Assembly: GCA_009733575.1 (NCBI GenBank)
Contig: ML769518.1
Coordinates: 103,533-167,532 of the forward strand
Reading direction: 5' to 3'
Origin: Gymnopus androsaceus JB14
Lineage: Eukaryota; Basidiomycota; Agaricomycetes; Agaricales; Omphalotaceae
DNA: 64,000 nt
The position numbers and the translations under genes are program-made. The notes beneath the pieces were generated by a model that made no database searches, was not told the origin of the DNA, and was given only the letters and a program-made list of their open reading frames with translations. Shown here in pieces: positions 46,223-57,689 of the stretch; within the stretch, counting starts at the first letter, position 1, and each line of letters begins with the position of its first letter.

Positions 46223-46873
46223 TTAGTTTTATCTAAACAGATGAGGACTGTCCATTATTTTTTAAACACATTTAAATACTCTGTTTAAACAATAATTTTT
46301 ACCACATATTAGGGTGGAGGAGAGTCTGGTCATGTGATAAATCATGTGACTAATCACATGACTATGACTCACTAGCTAATATCCAAGGGAAAATTAAACA
46401 TGCCAATGATATGCTGTGGGATGTAGTCATGTGATCATGGAAAAGTTAAGGTCCACACATGACCTAGGTGTAGGTGGGCTAGGGGTTAGGATTAGGTTAG
46501 GCTAGGGGTTAGGAAGTTAGGGTTAGGGGTTAGGGTTAGGTTAGGTTAGGGGTTAGGTGGTTAGGGGTTAGGTTAGGTTAGGTTAGGGGTTAGGTGGTTA
46601 GGGTTAGGGATAAGGACAAAGTCTGAGGTGCAGGGCTTGCCCCACTGTTAATGAGGCTGTGTAGTCTCAGGATGAGTACTAAGGGCCTGGGAAAGAATGC
46701 AGTGCAATAGTAGTCCAACACACGGGGCAGGGGGGTGTCAGTTTTTTCCCACGATGCCCTGCTCAGGCTCTACATAAATATTTAGTTGTGTTTAATTATG
46801 TTTAAACAATATAACTCTGTTTAGACATGTTTAAATAATGCTGGACAATCCTTACATGTTCAGAGAAAACTAA
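46223..46873. mobile_element. TIR-bounded element carrying telomere-like repeats
   Basis: The left end TTAGTTTTATCTAAACA matches the inverse of the right end (TTAGTTTTCTCTGAACA), and similarity continues inward for about 45 bp around GTTTAAACA words. It lies in the RecQ-like gene. No target duplication was seen. The core contains the telomere-like stretch at 46474-46612. Confidence 0.55.
46474..46612. repeat. interstitial telomere-like repeats (GGTTAGG variants)
   Basis: About 140 bp of TTAGGGG, TTAGGG and TTAGG units in irregular order, with TAGGTGG variants. The fungal telomere unit is TTAGGG. The irregularity and the position inside a TIR element argue against a fresh chromosome end. Confidence 0.8.
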
Positions 46874-47465
46874 TACTTTTGTAGTTGGACGTATTTGGTG
46901 TGCCTTCATATGGATCACGCATGTGCAGTTTTGCTGATGCAACAGTCAGGTCTGACACTCAGATAGCACAGTAGACTCTATTGGTGAGGCTGTGTGAATT
47001 GTGATATAAATGCAATCTCCAGGCATCACGTATTGATGAGGTGTCTCTGTTTGAATGATGAAGGGAGCATGAAGAGCATGAAGAATGGTCTTCCCGGACC
47101 TCAAGGAGAGCATGGGTCACATAGGAGCAACCGAGGTGCTCGGGGGTGAAGCTGGTCATTTTTCATCCCTGCCCTCACCTTTATATACTAGCCATTGTAT
47201 CGGGTTTAGATAATTAGGCAGTTTATAAAGACCCAATGCGCAAAGCTAGTGTCCCTTCTGCCCATATCAGTTTTGAGCTTTAATAACTTGTATCATTCCA
47301 TTTTGATTCGGTAAGTTTTGTATCCTAGCAACCTTAAGTCATGATAACTCAGTACACTTGAAGCATCAGCCAAGACCTTTGGACTACAGAATTCTGCTCG
47401 AGAATTTAGTCATACCAGTGAGCCAAATATGATATCCCATACAATGTCTTGACAAGATATAGGAC
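46874..47465. other. upstream region of the TPR-CHAT gene, nothing recognised
   Basis: A lone TTTTGCTGATG word occurs at 46930. I see no clear TATA box or exon. The TPR-CHAT promoter should lie in this interval. Confidence 0.3.
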
Positions 47466-50400
47466 ATGGAGAGAGAATCTAGCCAGTCTGCACAAGATGA
47501 AGAAGAGTGGGCTGAAATTCAAAGGGCTATCAGCATGTCATTGGAGGAGCCTGAAGCACAGGTAGGTGGTAGATTTTGGTTGTGAATATGCAGCATAGTT
47601 ATCTCACAATTCCATTGTAGATCATGAGTGATTTATCACTTTATGCAGAAGGAGAAGACGAGTTTTACAAAGCTTTAATCCTGTCAACTTTGTCATCAGA
47701 GGAGGGGATTAGTAAAGTGATGTCCCGTCTCGAATCGAGAGTATGTTTCAATTAGCAGTTGGATGGACTTGAGCTTCTTACTCATTGGGACTAATTAGGC
47801 AGATGAGTTGCACAATGAAGCACTGCGATTAATGGAGTCTTTTCAGCATTCAGGAGACATATCCCAAATTGACAATGCTGTGCAACTCTTTGAGCAAGCG
47901 GTTGGACTTGCACCTCGAGCTCACATTGACATATCTGCAACAAAGCTTAATAACCTTGGTGTTGCCTTGCATTTACGGTTTCTCCATCTAGGAGTGCTTG
48001 GTGACATAGAAAGTGCTATTGTGGCCACTAAGCAAGCAGTTGAACTCACACCTGATGGTAATGCTGGCAAACCTAGTTGGTTGAATAACCTTGAAAATGC
48101 GCATAAGTCACGATTTAGCTATTTAGGAGATCTTAGTGACATAGAGAGTGTCATTGTGGCCATTAAGCAAGCGGTTGAGCTCACACCTGATGGTCATGCT
48201 GACAAAACTGCAGTGCTTAATAACCTTGGCAATGCATATGAGTCACGATTTGGCCATCTAGGAGAGCTTGGTGACATAGATAGTGCCATTGTGGCCAAGA
48301 AGAAAGCAGTTGAACTCACACCTGATGGTCATGCTGACAAACCTCAAGTGCTTAACAATCTTGGCACTGGCTTGTACTTACGATTCGGCCATCTAGGAGA
48401 GCTTGGTGATGTAGAAAGTGCCATTTTGACTCAAAAGGAAGCTGTTGAACTCACACATGATGGTCATCATGCCAAACCAGGCAGGCTGAGTAACTTTGGT
48501 GTCATGTTGCAGTCATGATTTGACCTTCAAGGAAAGCTTGGTGACCTAGAAAGTGCCATTGTGGTCAAGAAGAAAGCTGTTGAACTCACACCAGATGGCC
48601 ATCTTGACAAACCTGGCAGGTTGACTAACCTCGGCAGTGTCGGCACTGCCTTGCAGTCATGATTTCGCCATACAGGAGAGCTAGGTGACATAGAATGTGC
48701 CATTGTGGAAAAGACAAAAGCTGTTGAACTTACATCTGATATTCATTCCACAAAACCTACAATGCTTAATAACCTTGGTAGTATGAGTTACAATTTGGCT
48801 ACCTAGGAGAGCTCGGTGACATAGAAACTGCCATTTTGATCAGAACAAAAGCAGTTGAACTTACACCCAATGGTCATGCTGACAAAGCTGGCTTGTTAGA
48901 TCAATTGGGAAATGCATATCACTTAAAATTCAACCAATCTGAGGATCCATTTGACCTGGATTGTGCTTTATCTGCTTTTCAAGAAGCCAGTCTGCAGTCA
49001 TCTGGTAAACCTCATGTGCAACTACAGACTGCAATAAAGTGGTCTAAACTTTGTTCAACTCCAGCCTTGGCTGTTGAAGCATATAAAAGATTTTTTGAGC
49101 TAATCCCTCGAGTTGCCTGGCTTGGAAAAACAGTTGCTTGTCGCTATCAGGAGCTACCTCAGATCGGAAGGGTCATTGGTGCAGCAGCTGCAGCAGCCAT
49201 TTCTGCAGGAGATCTCCTACTGGCAATTGAGTGGCTGGATGAAGGTCGTAATATTGTCTGGGGACAGATACTCCAATTGCGGTCACCATTGGATGATCTC
49301 CGTCATCAGCATCCTGGAATTTCAAAAGAATTGGAGATGGTTTCCCAGGCTTTAGAAAATGCAGGGACATCTACCTCAAATAACTTTGAAAATACAGACT
49401 CAGGAAGCAAACAAGCAACTGCTGAGGAAGAAGCACAGAAGCATCGCAGATTTGCAGCTCAGTATGAAGGCCTTATAAGCCAGGTCAGGTCTCTAGATGG
49501 CTTTGAAAGCTTCATGAGACCAAAAAAATACTCTGAACTTGCTTTAGCTGCTACACATGGGCCAGTAATCACTGTGAATGTGGACAAAATTTGGTGTGAT
49601 GCATTAGTTGTATGCTCTCCTCAGGACATTATCCATGTTCCTCTTACCAAATTTTCATTGGAACTAGCACACAAGTTGCACATTAATCTGATGTCATCAC
49701 TTCATGCTAATAGTGTTCGCACTGTTAGAAATGGTGATCGACTTTCACTTGTTAAATCAGGGGCCAATCATGACCATTTTGCATTAATTTTAAAATCTTT
49801 ATGGTCTAATGTTGTGCAGCCCATTCTGTCCCGGATTGAGGATGTGGTAAGATTTAGTATTTTGACTTCTTACGTGCTCTAATAATTTTTTATTTTACTA
49901 GCTATATGACTACAGTCACGATTACATTGCTCAGGTAACATGGTGTGCAACAGGACCACTCACCCTTCTCCCCCTTCATGCAGCAGGGATATATGGTGGC
50001 TCAGTGGAGAGCAATATTGACATTTCTGATTTTGTTGTATCATCTTATACCGCCACCTTGAGAGCTTTGACTGAATCTATTCCTAAACTCAAAAAATATC
50101 AGGCCAAGCTTCCCACTGTTCTTATTGTCTCACAACCTGAAACACCAGGATTTTCCCGCCTACCTGGTACTGTCGATGAGGCAGAGGCTATTCAAAAATA
50201 TACCTTGAGCAAATATACTTGCCACCTCAATCATGATGCAGCAACATCAGAGACTGTTATGCGTGCAATAGGAAATTACAATTTCATCCATTTTGCTTGC
50301 CATGGGATTCAGGACATCCAGGATCCACTCAACAGTGCATTTGCTTTGTATGATCAGAGACTAAAGCTCAAAACACTGATGGGCTTGTCCTTGAATAGTG

Positions 50401-50525
50401 TGCAGCTTGCGTTCCTTTCTGCATGCCAGACAGCCACAGGAGATGAGAATCTCCCTGAAGAAGCTGTCCATCTTGCAGCTAGCATGCTTGCAGTCGGTTA
50501 TCCAAGTGTTATTGCATCATTGTAA
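47466..50525 (+). pseudogene. TPR-CHAT protein with two N-terminal UIM-like motifs, decayed and truncated
   Basis: Exons 47466-47561, 47621-47740 and 47799 onward join in phase 0, with introns carrying GTAGGT/GTATGT donors. Exon 1 holds EEWAEIQRAISMSLEE and exon 2 EDEFYKALILSTLSSEE, both close to the ubiquitin-interacting motif. Tetratricopeptide-type repeats of about 42 residues follow (AVELTPDGHADKP...LNNLGNAYESRF). A helical linker comes next, then, after a 55-nt intron at 49847-49901, the CHAT domain, a caspase-like peptidase fold with candidate catalytic His in HFACHG and Cys in LSACQTATGDE. Two TGA stops (48516-48518 and about 48659) replace CGA, and a frameshift lies near 48785. The CHAT end is lost where another element begins at 50524. 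Confidence 0.85.
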
Positions 50526-51430
50526 TACCCGCAGGTATTTGACCTGCGGATCCCGGTACCTGTTTCCCACGGATCTGGCACAGGTCACAGGTCATCCTTT
50601 GGGATTTTTTAATGACGTGCAGGTACCTGTGGATCCGACTACTCAAGCACTATAAATATTGAGTAATTTCATTAAAGTTGACTGATATTAGTACATTCAT
50701 ACCTAATGAAGTTATTAACACTAGTATTTGTATGTTTTGAATACAATAGTGCTAGTAAGCTATAATTAACTAGTATAATGGCTGTTTTCTCTACTTATAA
50801 TATATTGATACCAATTCCTGCATTAGTACTAGTTACTCCAGACTAAGTTACAGCTTAAGCATTAGGTACAGCATACCAGTGGTAATAGCTAGTATTACTA
50901 GTTTTCTACTAGTAAGTGTAATGCTAGGACTAAGTGATGGTGCTTGACACATGTAGTAGACTACAGAATATAACGAATGTTACCTTTATAATAATCTTAT
51001 ATGGTTTTGAAATGCAGGTACCTGTATTTCTGGTCAGTCCAGGTACACACAGGTGAGCCCTGGGTCTTTGTATGCTCTCAAACTCCTATACTTATTAAGT
51101 TGTTACTGCTAATACAATACTAGTATAGTACTGACAAAGCTTAGGCTAAATACTGTATCAAAAAGATAGTCATTGTATTACTTCCAGTCCATGCTATTTA
51201 ATACTGATACTTATTACTGGAAGCAATGGCATAAGATTTATTGCTAACAAGTACTGAAAACCTAGATTAAAATTTTTCAACAGGTCATACAGGTACCTGC
51301 AAGTATACCTGCCACGGATCCTGGTTATACCGGACCTGTTTCCCACGAATCCGGGGCAGGTCACAGGTCAGCCCTTTGAGGCCACAGGTACCTGTCTGGC
51401 GGATCCGGGTTGACCTGGATCCGGACTCGT
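50524..51430. mobile_element. element with GGTACCTG/GGATCC-rich ends that truncates the CHAT domain
   Basis: Its two ends share about 85 bp in direct orientation (CCTGTTTCCCACG, then CAGGTCACAGGTCA and CAGGTACCTGT), at about 50552-50638 and 51330-51411. The outermost bases (ACCCGCAGG... and ...GGATCCGGGT) are partly inverse. The AT-rich interior has no gene. It begins within the CHAT frame, giving the stop at 50523-50525, and ends against a copia gag frame. The class is uncertain. Confidence 0.5.
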
Positions 51431-52140
51431 GTCCATCTTTAGAACTTGAACACGAGCTGACATCAGGGAGGAATGGAAAAGTGTGGAAGGCTTGGAAGAC
51501 AAAGAGGGATATTGCCACTTCGATTATTGTCAAAAGTCTCAACACCGACCAGTATGTCCACCTCAAAGGTATTGACAATGACCCCCTCGCGATGATGGAG
51601 ACCTTGCGGAAATACCACACAGTGAAAGGACTTGGTTCACTCACATCCATCTACCAAAAGATGATGCACACCTGGAAGAAGGATGACATTTCCATTGAAA
51701 CCCACATCAAAACAATCCGTCAGTATGGAGACCTACTTGAAAGTCTCAGTGAGCCGATTTTGCCTGTTCTCATCATTGCATGCATCCTCTCCACCCTCCC
51801 TGCCGAATATAAACCTGTCATCACTGCACTCGATGGAGACCCCCAAGGGTATGATGTTCTCTACGTCACCGCTTGTCTTCAGAACTTTGCCATCACCAAA
51901 TTCACCAACAATGAAGATGATCTCCCCAGTGCTACAGCTTTGGCTGCTAATCGCTACAAGCCTTACATCCATCATCCTGTTTCCAAGATTACGTGTTTCC
52001 AATGCAGGAAACATGGTCACTACCAGTCATCCTGTCCTGAACCAGTTGAAACATTCACTGGTGCTGCGTTGACACCCATGGACACTCATGTCCTCTTGGC
52101 AGAGATGCCCTTCAGCACACACAAGGTGTTACCATTCTAG
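51376..52140 (+). pseudogene. Ty1/copia Gag, truncated element
   Basis: The frame reads 254 aa. Gag of the copia (UBN2) type is recognisable from WKAWKTKRDIATSIIVKSL and QYGDLLESL. A CCHC zinc knuckle, CFQCRKHGHYQSSC, is near the C terminus. The first 25 or so residues come from the neighbouring element, so the true N terminus and 5' LTR are lost. No protease, integrase or reverse transcriptase follows; the 3' LTR starts only 120 bp after the stop, so an internal deletion has removed pol. Confidence 0.8.
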
Positions 52141-52262
52141 GAAACAGAAGTTGAGTGGGAGCCATGATCCGTATTTCTTTATTCTTTTATTCATTGGACC
52201 TTTTACATATACATACACGCTATTGGTTTGTTTATTCCTCTTTGCAACTGTACAAGTGGGAG

Positions 52263-52439
52263 TGTTGGATATCTGGCCCATGTGGTTGTCCGGTCACTCC
52301 GAGCATTTTCCGTCCCCCTATTTAGACTTACTATATATACAAGCTAGTTATATGTGGACAATTGATCTTTCCTGCCCCCGTTCGCGCCCGCTCACTGATC
52401 CCACCTATCAAGGTGTCCACCTGGTCATATTGCTCAACA
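52263..52439 (+). repeat. copia-type 3' LTR, 177 bp
   Basis: It begins TGTTGGATAT and ends GCTCAACA, inverse ends TGTTG/CAACA. The purine run AAGTGGGAG stands immediately before it, as a polypurine tract would. It contains a short TATATATAC word. The matching 5' LTR is not in the window. Confidence 0.65.
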
Positions 52440-52974
52440 CAATAGAGCAATGAAAAAATTGAATTCCAACATTCTGAATTGAGAACTTTATATAGATGTG
52501 CAAAAGAGAAGCTTTCAACTGGACTCCGGAAACAATAGATTCAATGTGGACTTGAAAGTCCTGCTTTCACAATAAGAGTGAAAGTAATTGTTTCAAAGAA
52601 CAATTCAATTTTCTACTGAGATATTGCCTTTTGCTGTGCGGTTTGGTAGCGGCCTGGATTGGCCCGAGCATCAAAGTATTGTCTTTCGGGAACCAGCTGA
52701 AAGGTTCTTCGAAATAGTTGCTTTCACTCTTATTGTGAAGTAAAAGTATTCAGTCCACATCAAAACTATTGTTTTTAGAGCTCAATTGAAAAGCGCTCTT
52801 TCGGAAGTCTGTTTAAAATTCAAAATTCAGAGGGTCTAAATGTAATTCCTTTGTAAGTTCATTGAAATATTTATTTTATATACTTGTATGAAAAAGTACA
52901 TTTATCTTATGCACTGAAATAATTCAGTTCTCACAGTACTTCAGCCTGACTGAAGTATAATCATTGGTGGTGTG
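52440..52974 (-). mobile_element. inverted, truncated copy of the element at 9068-9712
   Basis: It matches the reverse complement of 9068 to about 9600, including the terminal hairpin CTTCAGCCTGACTGAAG and the outer CACCACCAATGATTA (inverse). The last 110 bp or so of the element are missing where it meets the copia LTR. Confidence 0.75.
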
Positions 52975-53159
52975 CCTACCAAACTAACTTGGATTTTCGA
53001 ACTCCGCTAACTTGTGCGGATCATTCTATTTGGCAACCCCCTAACAAATCTCTAATGATCACGTGATCTCCGGTCACTCTGAATGTTCACCGTTTAGTGC
53101 TAGTATTTTAATAATATAATCTAATCTACATAGCCAAATCAACCTGAGTAATTTTAGTG

Positions 53160-53320
53160 GCAGATCAAGGTGGATTATGCACTCACCGGCGCTTAAAAAT
53201 CAAGTGGACGGAGGCAGGATATGCACCCAGTGCTTAAGGACAAGAGTAGATCAGGCACCATTGGAGCAGGAGATGGGATATGCGCGCAGCGCTTAAGGGA
53301 AAAAAATGAAAGTCGGGGAA
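53160..53320. repeat. three imperfect tandem units
   Basis: GGATTATGCACTCACCGGCG, GGATATGCACCCAGTGCTTA and GGATATGCGCGCAGCGCTTA recur about 55 nt apart, each followed by an A/G-rich run. The meaning is not clear. Confidence 0.5.
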
Positions 53321-53525
53321 TGGATTCTAAGAATCCCCAAAAAATCATAAGAAATGCTGAAAAATTTAAGTTGGGGGCGGGATACTGCGGTGCCAGAAAT
53401 TAACCAAACATGTGGAATTTGAATTTGTGACCTCAATATCTCATGAACAGGGGCATATGAGAACAAGGGACTGGTGAGTATTTTATAGTGTTTTCAATTC
53501 TCCAGAATCTCCAATTTACAGATAT

Positions 53526-55403
53526 TGAATATCCTGCCTTAGTCACATGATATGGCTTCATTAGTTTTACAGTATGATTTTTTGTGTATAATTTTTGAGG
53601 ATCTTACACTTAAATAGCATAGAACAAGCAATTCTGCATTGTTTCTCATGAAACTTTTTACTGATAATGATAATAGAGGTCTTAAAATATGGTTTTTATT
53701 TACATGGTGGCGTGGTGTGAGAAATTACTCTTGCTACAGACAGAAAGTGTGATTATTGATGATCTTGCATATTACTGCATACTGTCATGCCCTGCACCAC
53801 CAATTTCCCTATCTTAACTACCAAAACCGCCCGATTGTACCCATGGTCTACTCTACAGGTCCGATAACCACCCGCTAAGCAGCACAATGGCTCCCATCTA
53901 CTTCCGTACATACTCACTACTCAGCATCCCGCACGTATATAACCGGTAGCTCTCCCTGAGAGACCCTTTGTCTTGATATTAACCTGTTTTACTCCCGTAT
54001 CTCTTGTTTTCCCTCTATTTTCTTATACTCTTGTCAATTCATCTATTTTCTCAATATACGCTTGTTCTGGCTTCCTATTTTCGACTCACGCATCGACTTG
54101 ACTACCAGCAAGCTCGTATGACAACCAGACTTGCCACCGTCGACTAATCAACATTGGCTCATACAACTAGACTCGGAACTCATATTCAGGAGCTTTGGCA
54201 TTCCCAATCCACCTGCTTCTTACCGCTAGCCTTCGACTAGCCCACCCTCACACATATTTGATCGTGGATCTTGCCTGCCTTTCATACTAAGGCCACAAAG
54301 CTACTTCCAGTACCTTTCCCTAAGACTGTCGACCCCAGTCTTACACATACACAATGTGGGGCCTGCATATATGACACTTGGAATTAGTGTACAGGGATGG
54401 TATCAACCTCACTAAAATGAAATCTGTGCTCAATAACATCATAGCACAATTTTATTCTGCATTCTTTGTGAATTCACCTCACAAAAAACACTGCTTGTCA
54501 CTTTGTGATGCAAGATATGGGAGTCTACTGTATATCAGCTACCAGGAAGTATGTGAAGTTAGTGCAGGAAACCAAATACTCCAGTTTGGTAAAGTTATAT
54601 TTGTCAAATCTTCCATCTGTGCCCATTTTCAGGCACATTTTTTTAAAAACCAAATATAACAATTAGAGTAGAGAGATTGTTGCATTTATATTTGCTCAAA
54701 TAAAAATTACCTTCAGTCATATCAGTGTCAGATTGTGTAATATGGCCAATAGAGACCCAGTAGCATGTTTGAGAACCTACAACCGAGCCATAGAAGAACA
54801 GATGGGCATGTTTGTTTTTTGCTTAATTTTTCATATTTGATTCTGGGAAAAAAAAAAAAAAGTGCATTCAAAAGAGCACAGATGGATGATTAGGCAGTTG
54901 TCCTTCTACCAGATTGAATCATTTGGTCTCCTACAGTGTTTCCACATACTTCCGGGTAGCTGATATACAGTAGACTCCCATATCTTGCACCACAAAGTGA
55001 CAAACAGTGTTTTTTGTGAGGTGAATTCACAAAGAATGCAGAATAAAGTTGTGCTATGATGTTATTGAGCACAGATTTCATTTTAGTGAGGTTTATACCA
55101 TCCCTGTACACTAATTCCAAGTGTCATATATGCAGGCCTCACATTGTGTATGCAGGAATATGCAAAATCATCAATAATCACATTTTCTGTCTGTAGCAAG
55201 AGTAATTTCTCACACCATGCCACCATGTAAATAAAAACCATGTTTTATAACCTCTATTATCATTATCAGTAAAACATTTCATGAGAAACAATGCAGAATT
55301 GCTTGTTCTATGCTGTTTAAGTGTAAGATCCTCAAAAATTACACACAAAAAATCATACTGTCAAACTAATGAAGCCATATCATGTGACTAAGGCAGGATA
55401 TTC
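53526..55403. repeat. large inverted repeat, arms about 560 bp
   Basis: The left arm (53526 to about 54648) and right arm (about 54842-55403) are reverse complements with modest divergence that increases toward the centre. They are separated by about 190 bp. The left arm is longer only because a 563-bp solo LTR has entered it. The right arm ends exactly where the repeat block of 55402 begins. Each arm encodes a similar frame of about 75-90 residues (NLTKMKSVLNNIIAQ word), seen at 54378-54659 on plus and 55120-54890 on minus. I recognise no family. It could be the long-TIR ends of a DNA transposon. Confidence 0.8.
53783..54345 (+). mobile_element. solo LTR, 563 bp, 5-bp target duplication CATAC
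   Basis: It starts TGTCATGCCC and ends GTCTTACA. CATAC stands on both sides (53778-53782 and 54346-54350). The opposite arm of the inverted repeat has a single CATAC and no insert, a clean empty site. A GTATATAACC word at 53934 may be the TATA box. It is unrelated to the other LTRs in the window. Confidence 0.9.
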
Positions 55404-56169
55404 AGAGAACCATGGGCAAACTATCCTGTGCCTGCCAAATGTGCAAAAAATGCATAAAACATGTGAAGTATTGATTCCAGGCCATATTGCTGCAATAAAT
55501 TAAGTTCAGAAATTTTAGTCTTAAGGCCTCTTGACCCCACCCTCCCCTCCTAACCCTATATAGGCGCTTAAATTCCTGTACACCCCTTGGGAAAAACGGT
55601 CTGGGCCCAGGGCTGACTTTGGGTTGACCCACAATGACCTAAAGAGACTTAAGGGTACTTAGGCATCAGCAAAAACTGTTTTGAGCCCAGGAGGATCTGA
55701 GGTCTCCTAGGTCTCTTAGGCATCCTAGTTGGCCCAGGAAAAAGGGCAAAACTTTGGACACCTCAGGTATCCTAGTCATCCCAGGTGTCCTGGGACATCC
55801 TGAGACATCCTAGGACATCCTGTGATGTCCTGAGGCATATCCTCAGGACACTTAGGAGGACTAGGATACCTGAAGTTTCCAAAGTTTTGCCATTTATCCT
55901 GGGCCAACTAGGATGCCTCAGGTTCCTAAGAGGACTAGGTGACTTTGGATCCTCCTGGGCCCAAAACATTTTTTTCTGATGCTAAGAGTACCTAGGTCTT
56001 CTAGTTTGCCTAGGTTGCCTAGACTGCCTTAGTTTCTTTGAGATCACCTGGGTTGACTAGGATTTAGGGATAAACCTTGGGAATTTGAGGCAACCTGAGT
56101 AAACCTGAGTAAACCTGAGTAGACCTGAGGTAGCATGGGGTATCCTGGAAGACCCAAGGTGACCAGTTA

Positions 56170-56401
56170 CTGTTGCATTTGATTCAATTCAACACACCTT
56201 GTGACTCTTGACCAGTATGTTGAAATTGTCATTTTGACTAATTCCCTTAAAAGGCAATCTTTATAAGCTTTTTTAGTGCTAATTCAGTCAAAGCTGTAGT
56301 TTTTGTGCAAATTTTGTGCAGTGACCTGTGACTAGTGGAAAAAATTTCGACTTTTTGAGGGCCTGTGACATCTGACTGTTGAATTGAATGAAATGGCACA
56401 G
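56170..56401. mobile_element. Tc1/mariner-type MITE, 232 bp
   Basis: TA lies on both sides (56168-56169 and 56402-56403). The left end CTGTTGCATTTGATTCAATT and the right end ATTGAATGAAATGGCACAG are inverse with few mismatches. It is absent from the left copy of the block, where only TACTTA remains at 1104-1109. Confidence 0.8.
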
Positions 56402-56697
56402 TAACCCATTTTTGCTGATGATAGCAGTTCATAGCAGCTCATAGTCCTATAGCTGCTATAGCATCTATGACAATTATTCAGGTTTTGCTGATGTGAGTAA
56501 ACCTGAGGTATAGGATTGAGATGTATTTGGTATTCATGTATACTCTTTTCACACACCCATGTGTATTCAGCTGGCACAAGGTATATGTTGTGTATTCCAG
56601 TGGTATTCTTCAATGTATCTTGGCTAAAATACCACCAGAACACATCTTCAGAATTCTTAAATTTGTAAGTTCTTCAATTTACTCTTGCATACTGTTC

Positions 56698-56935
56698 CAT
56701 CAGCAAAACCTGTATTGACTGGGACTCTCTCAAAGCGCTGTCAAGCGCTTGCCAGCACTGGGATGTGCTGGCCAGTGCCAGTGAGTGCTAGCCAGTGCCA
56801 GTGAGTGCTAGCCAGTGCCAGTGAGTGCTAGCCAGTGCCAGTGAGTGCTAGCCAGTGCCGGTGAGTGCTAGCCAGTGCCAGTGAGTGCTAGCCAGTGCTA
56901 CCAGCGGGTCCCAGCCGATACAGGTTTTGCTGATG
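56698..56935. mobile_element. CATCAGC-type MITE with an expanded 20-nt tandem core
   Basis: The termini and TC flanks (56696-56697 and 56936-56937) correspond to the 138-bp copy at 1410-1547. Here the core GTGCCAGTGAGTGCTAGCCA is repeated five or six times, which accounts for the 100-bp size difference exactly as five 20-nt units. Confidence 0.85.
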
Positions 56936-57089
56936 TCACTGTAAAGCATCATACTCCCAAGTCATTTCTATAAAACTCCCCCCTCTAGTCCAATTTCTCC
57001 TTCTCTGATATATTCTTGCTCCCATTACTGACCGCAATAATATCTAACATCAAGACTGCCCAGATGTTCTGACAAAAGCCAGTGGACCA

Positions 57090-57689
57090 CATCAGCAAAA
57101 CCTGGATAATGGTCATAGCAGGCCATGAGCTGCTATGGGATCGCCGAGCATTGGTGCCAGCTGTCATTCTCTCAGATCTCTCTTGCCACCACTATAAGAA
57201 TCGATGCAAAGACTTGTCGAAGTTCAACTTACCTTTATTCTTCCCCATCACTTTAGTTTACTATCAATCTTAACTCTTGTGGGCATTTGAAGACCTAATT
57301 TACAAATATTCATCCTAAGTAGTTTTAGTTCTAGTGCCATTGTTATTGTCCTAGGTACTACAAACATAGTAATATATGAATTTATTTGGATTTTATGTTT
57401 TTGGCAGACAATCTCCATCTCGTCGTATTGTGGCAACACTACTAGCAAGCGGCGGGCTGCTCAGAGCTATTAAAATGGAAAACAATTCAAATAAGTAATA
57501 TATCTACTATTGAATAGAATCTGACAGCTGATGTTCCTGCATTAAGTACAGCAATCCATAGCAGTTCATAGTACCCCATAGCAATCCATAGCTCTGGATA
57601 GATGGGGACCTTGCTATGAGTGCTATGGGTGCTATGAGTGCTGGATAGCACTATCCAGTGCTATCCAGTACACCCAGGTTTTGCTGATG
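57090..57689. mobile_element. CATCAGC-type element, 600 bp
   Basis: CATCAGCAAAACCTGGATAA at the left and CAGGTTTTGCTGATG at the right, with CA on both sides (57088-57089 and 57690-57691). It is the uninterrupted counterpart of 1702-3044. The ends carry CATAGC and CTATCC words able to pair. Confidence 0.75.

Noticed and set aside
46474..46612. A true chromosome end or telomere
   Set aside because: The repeats are irregular, short, inside inverted ends, and DNA continues on both sides.
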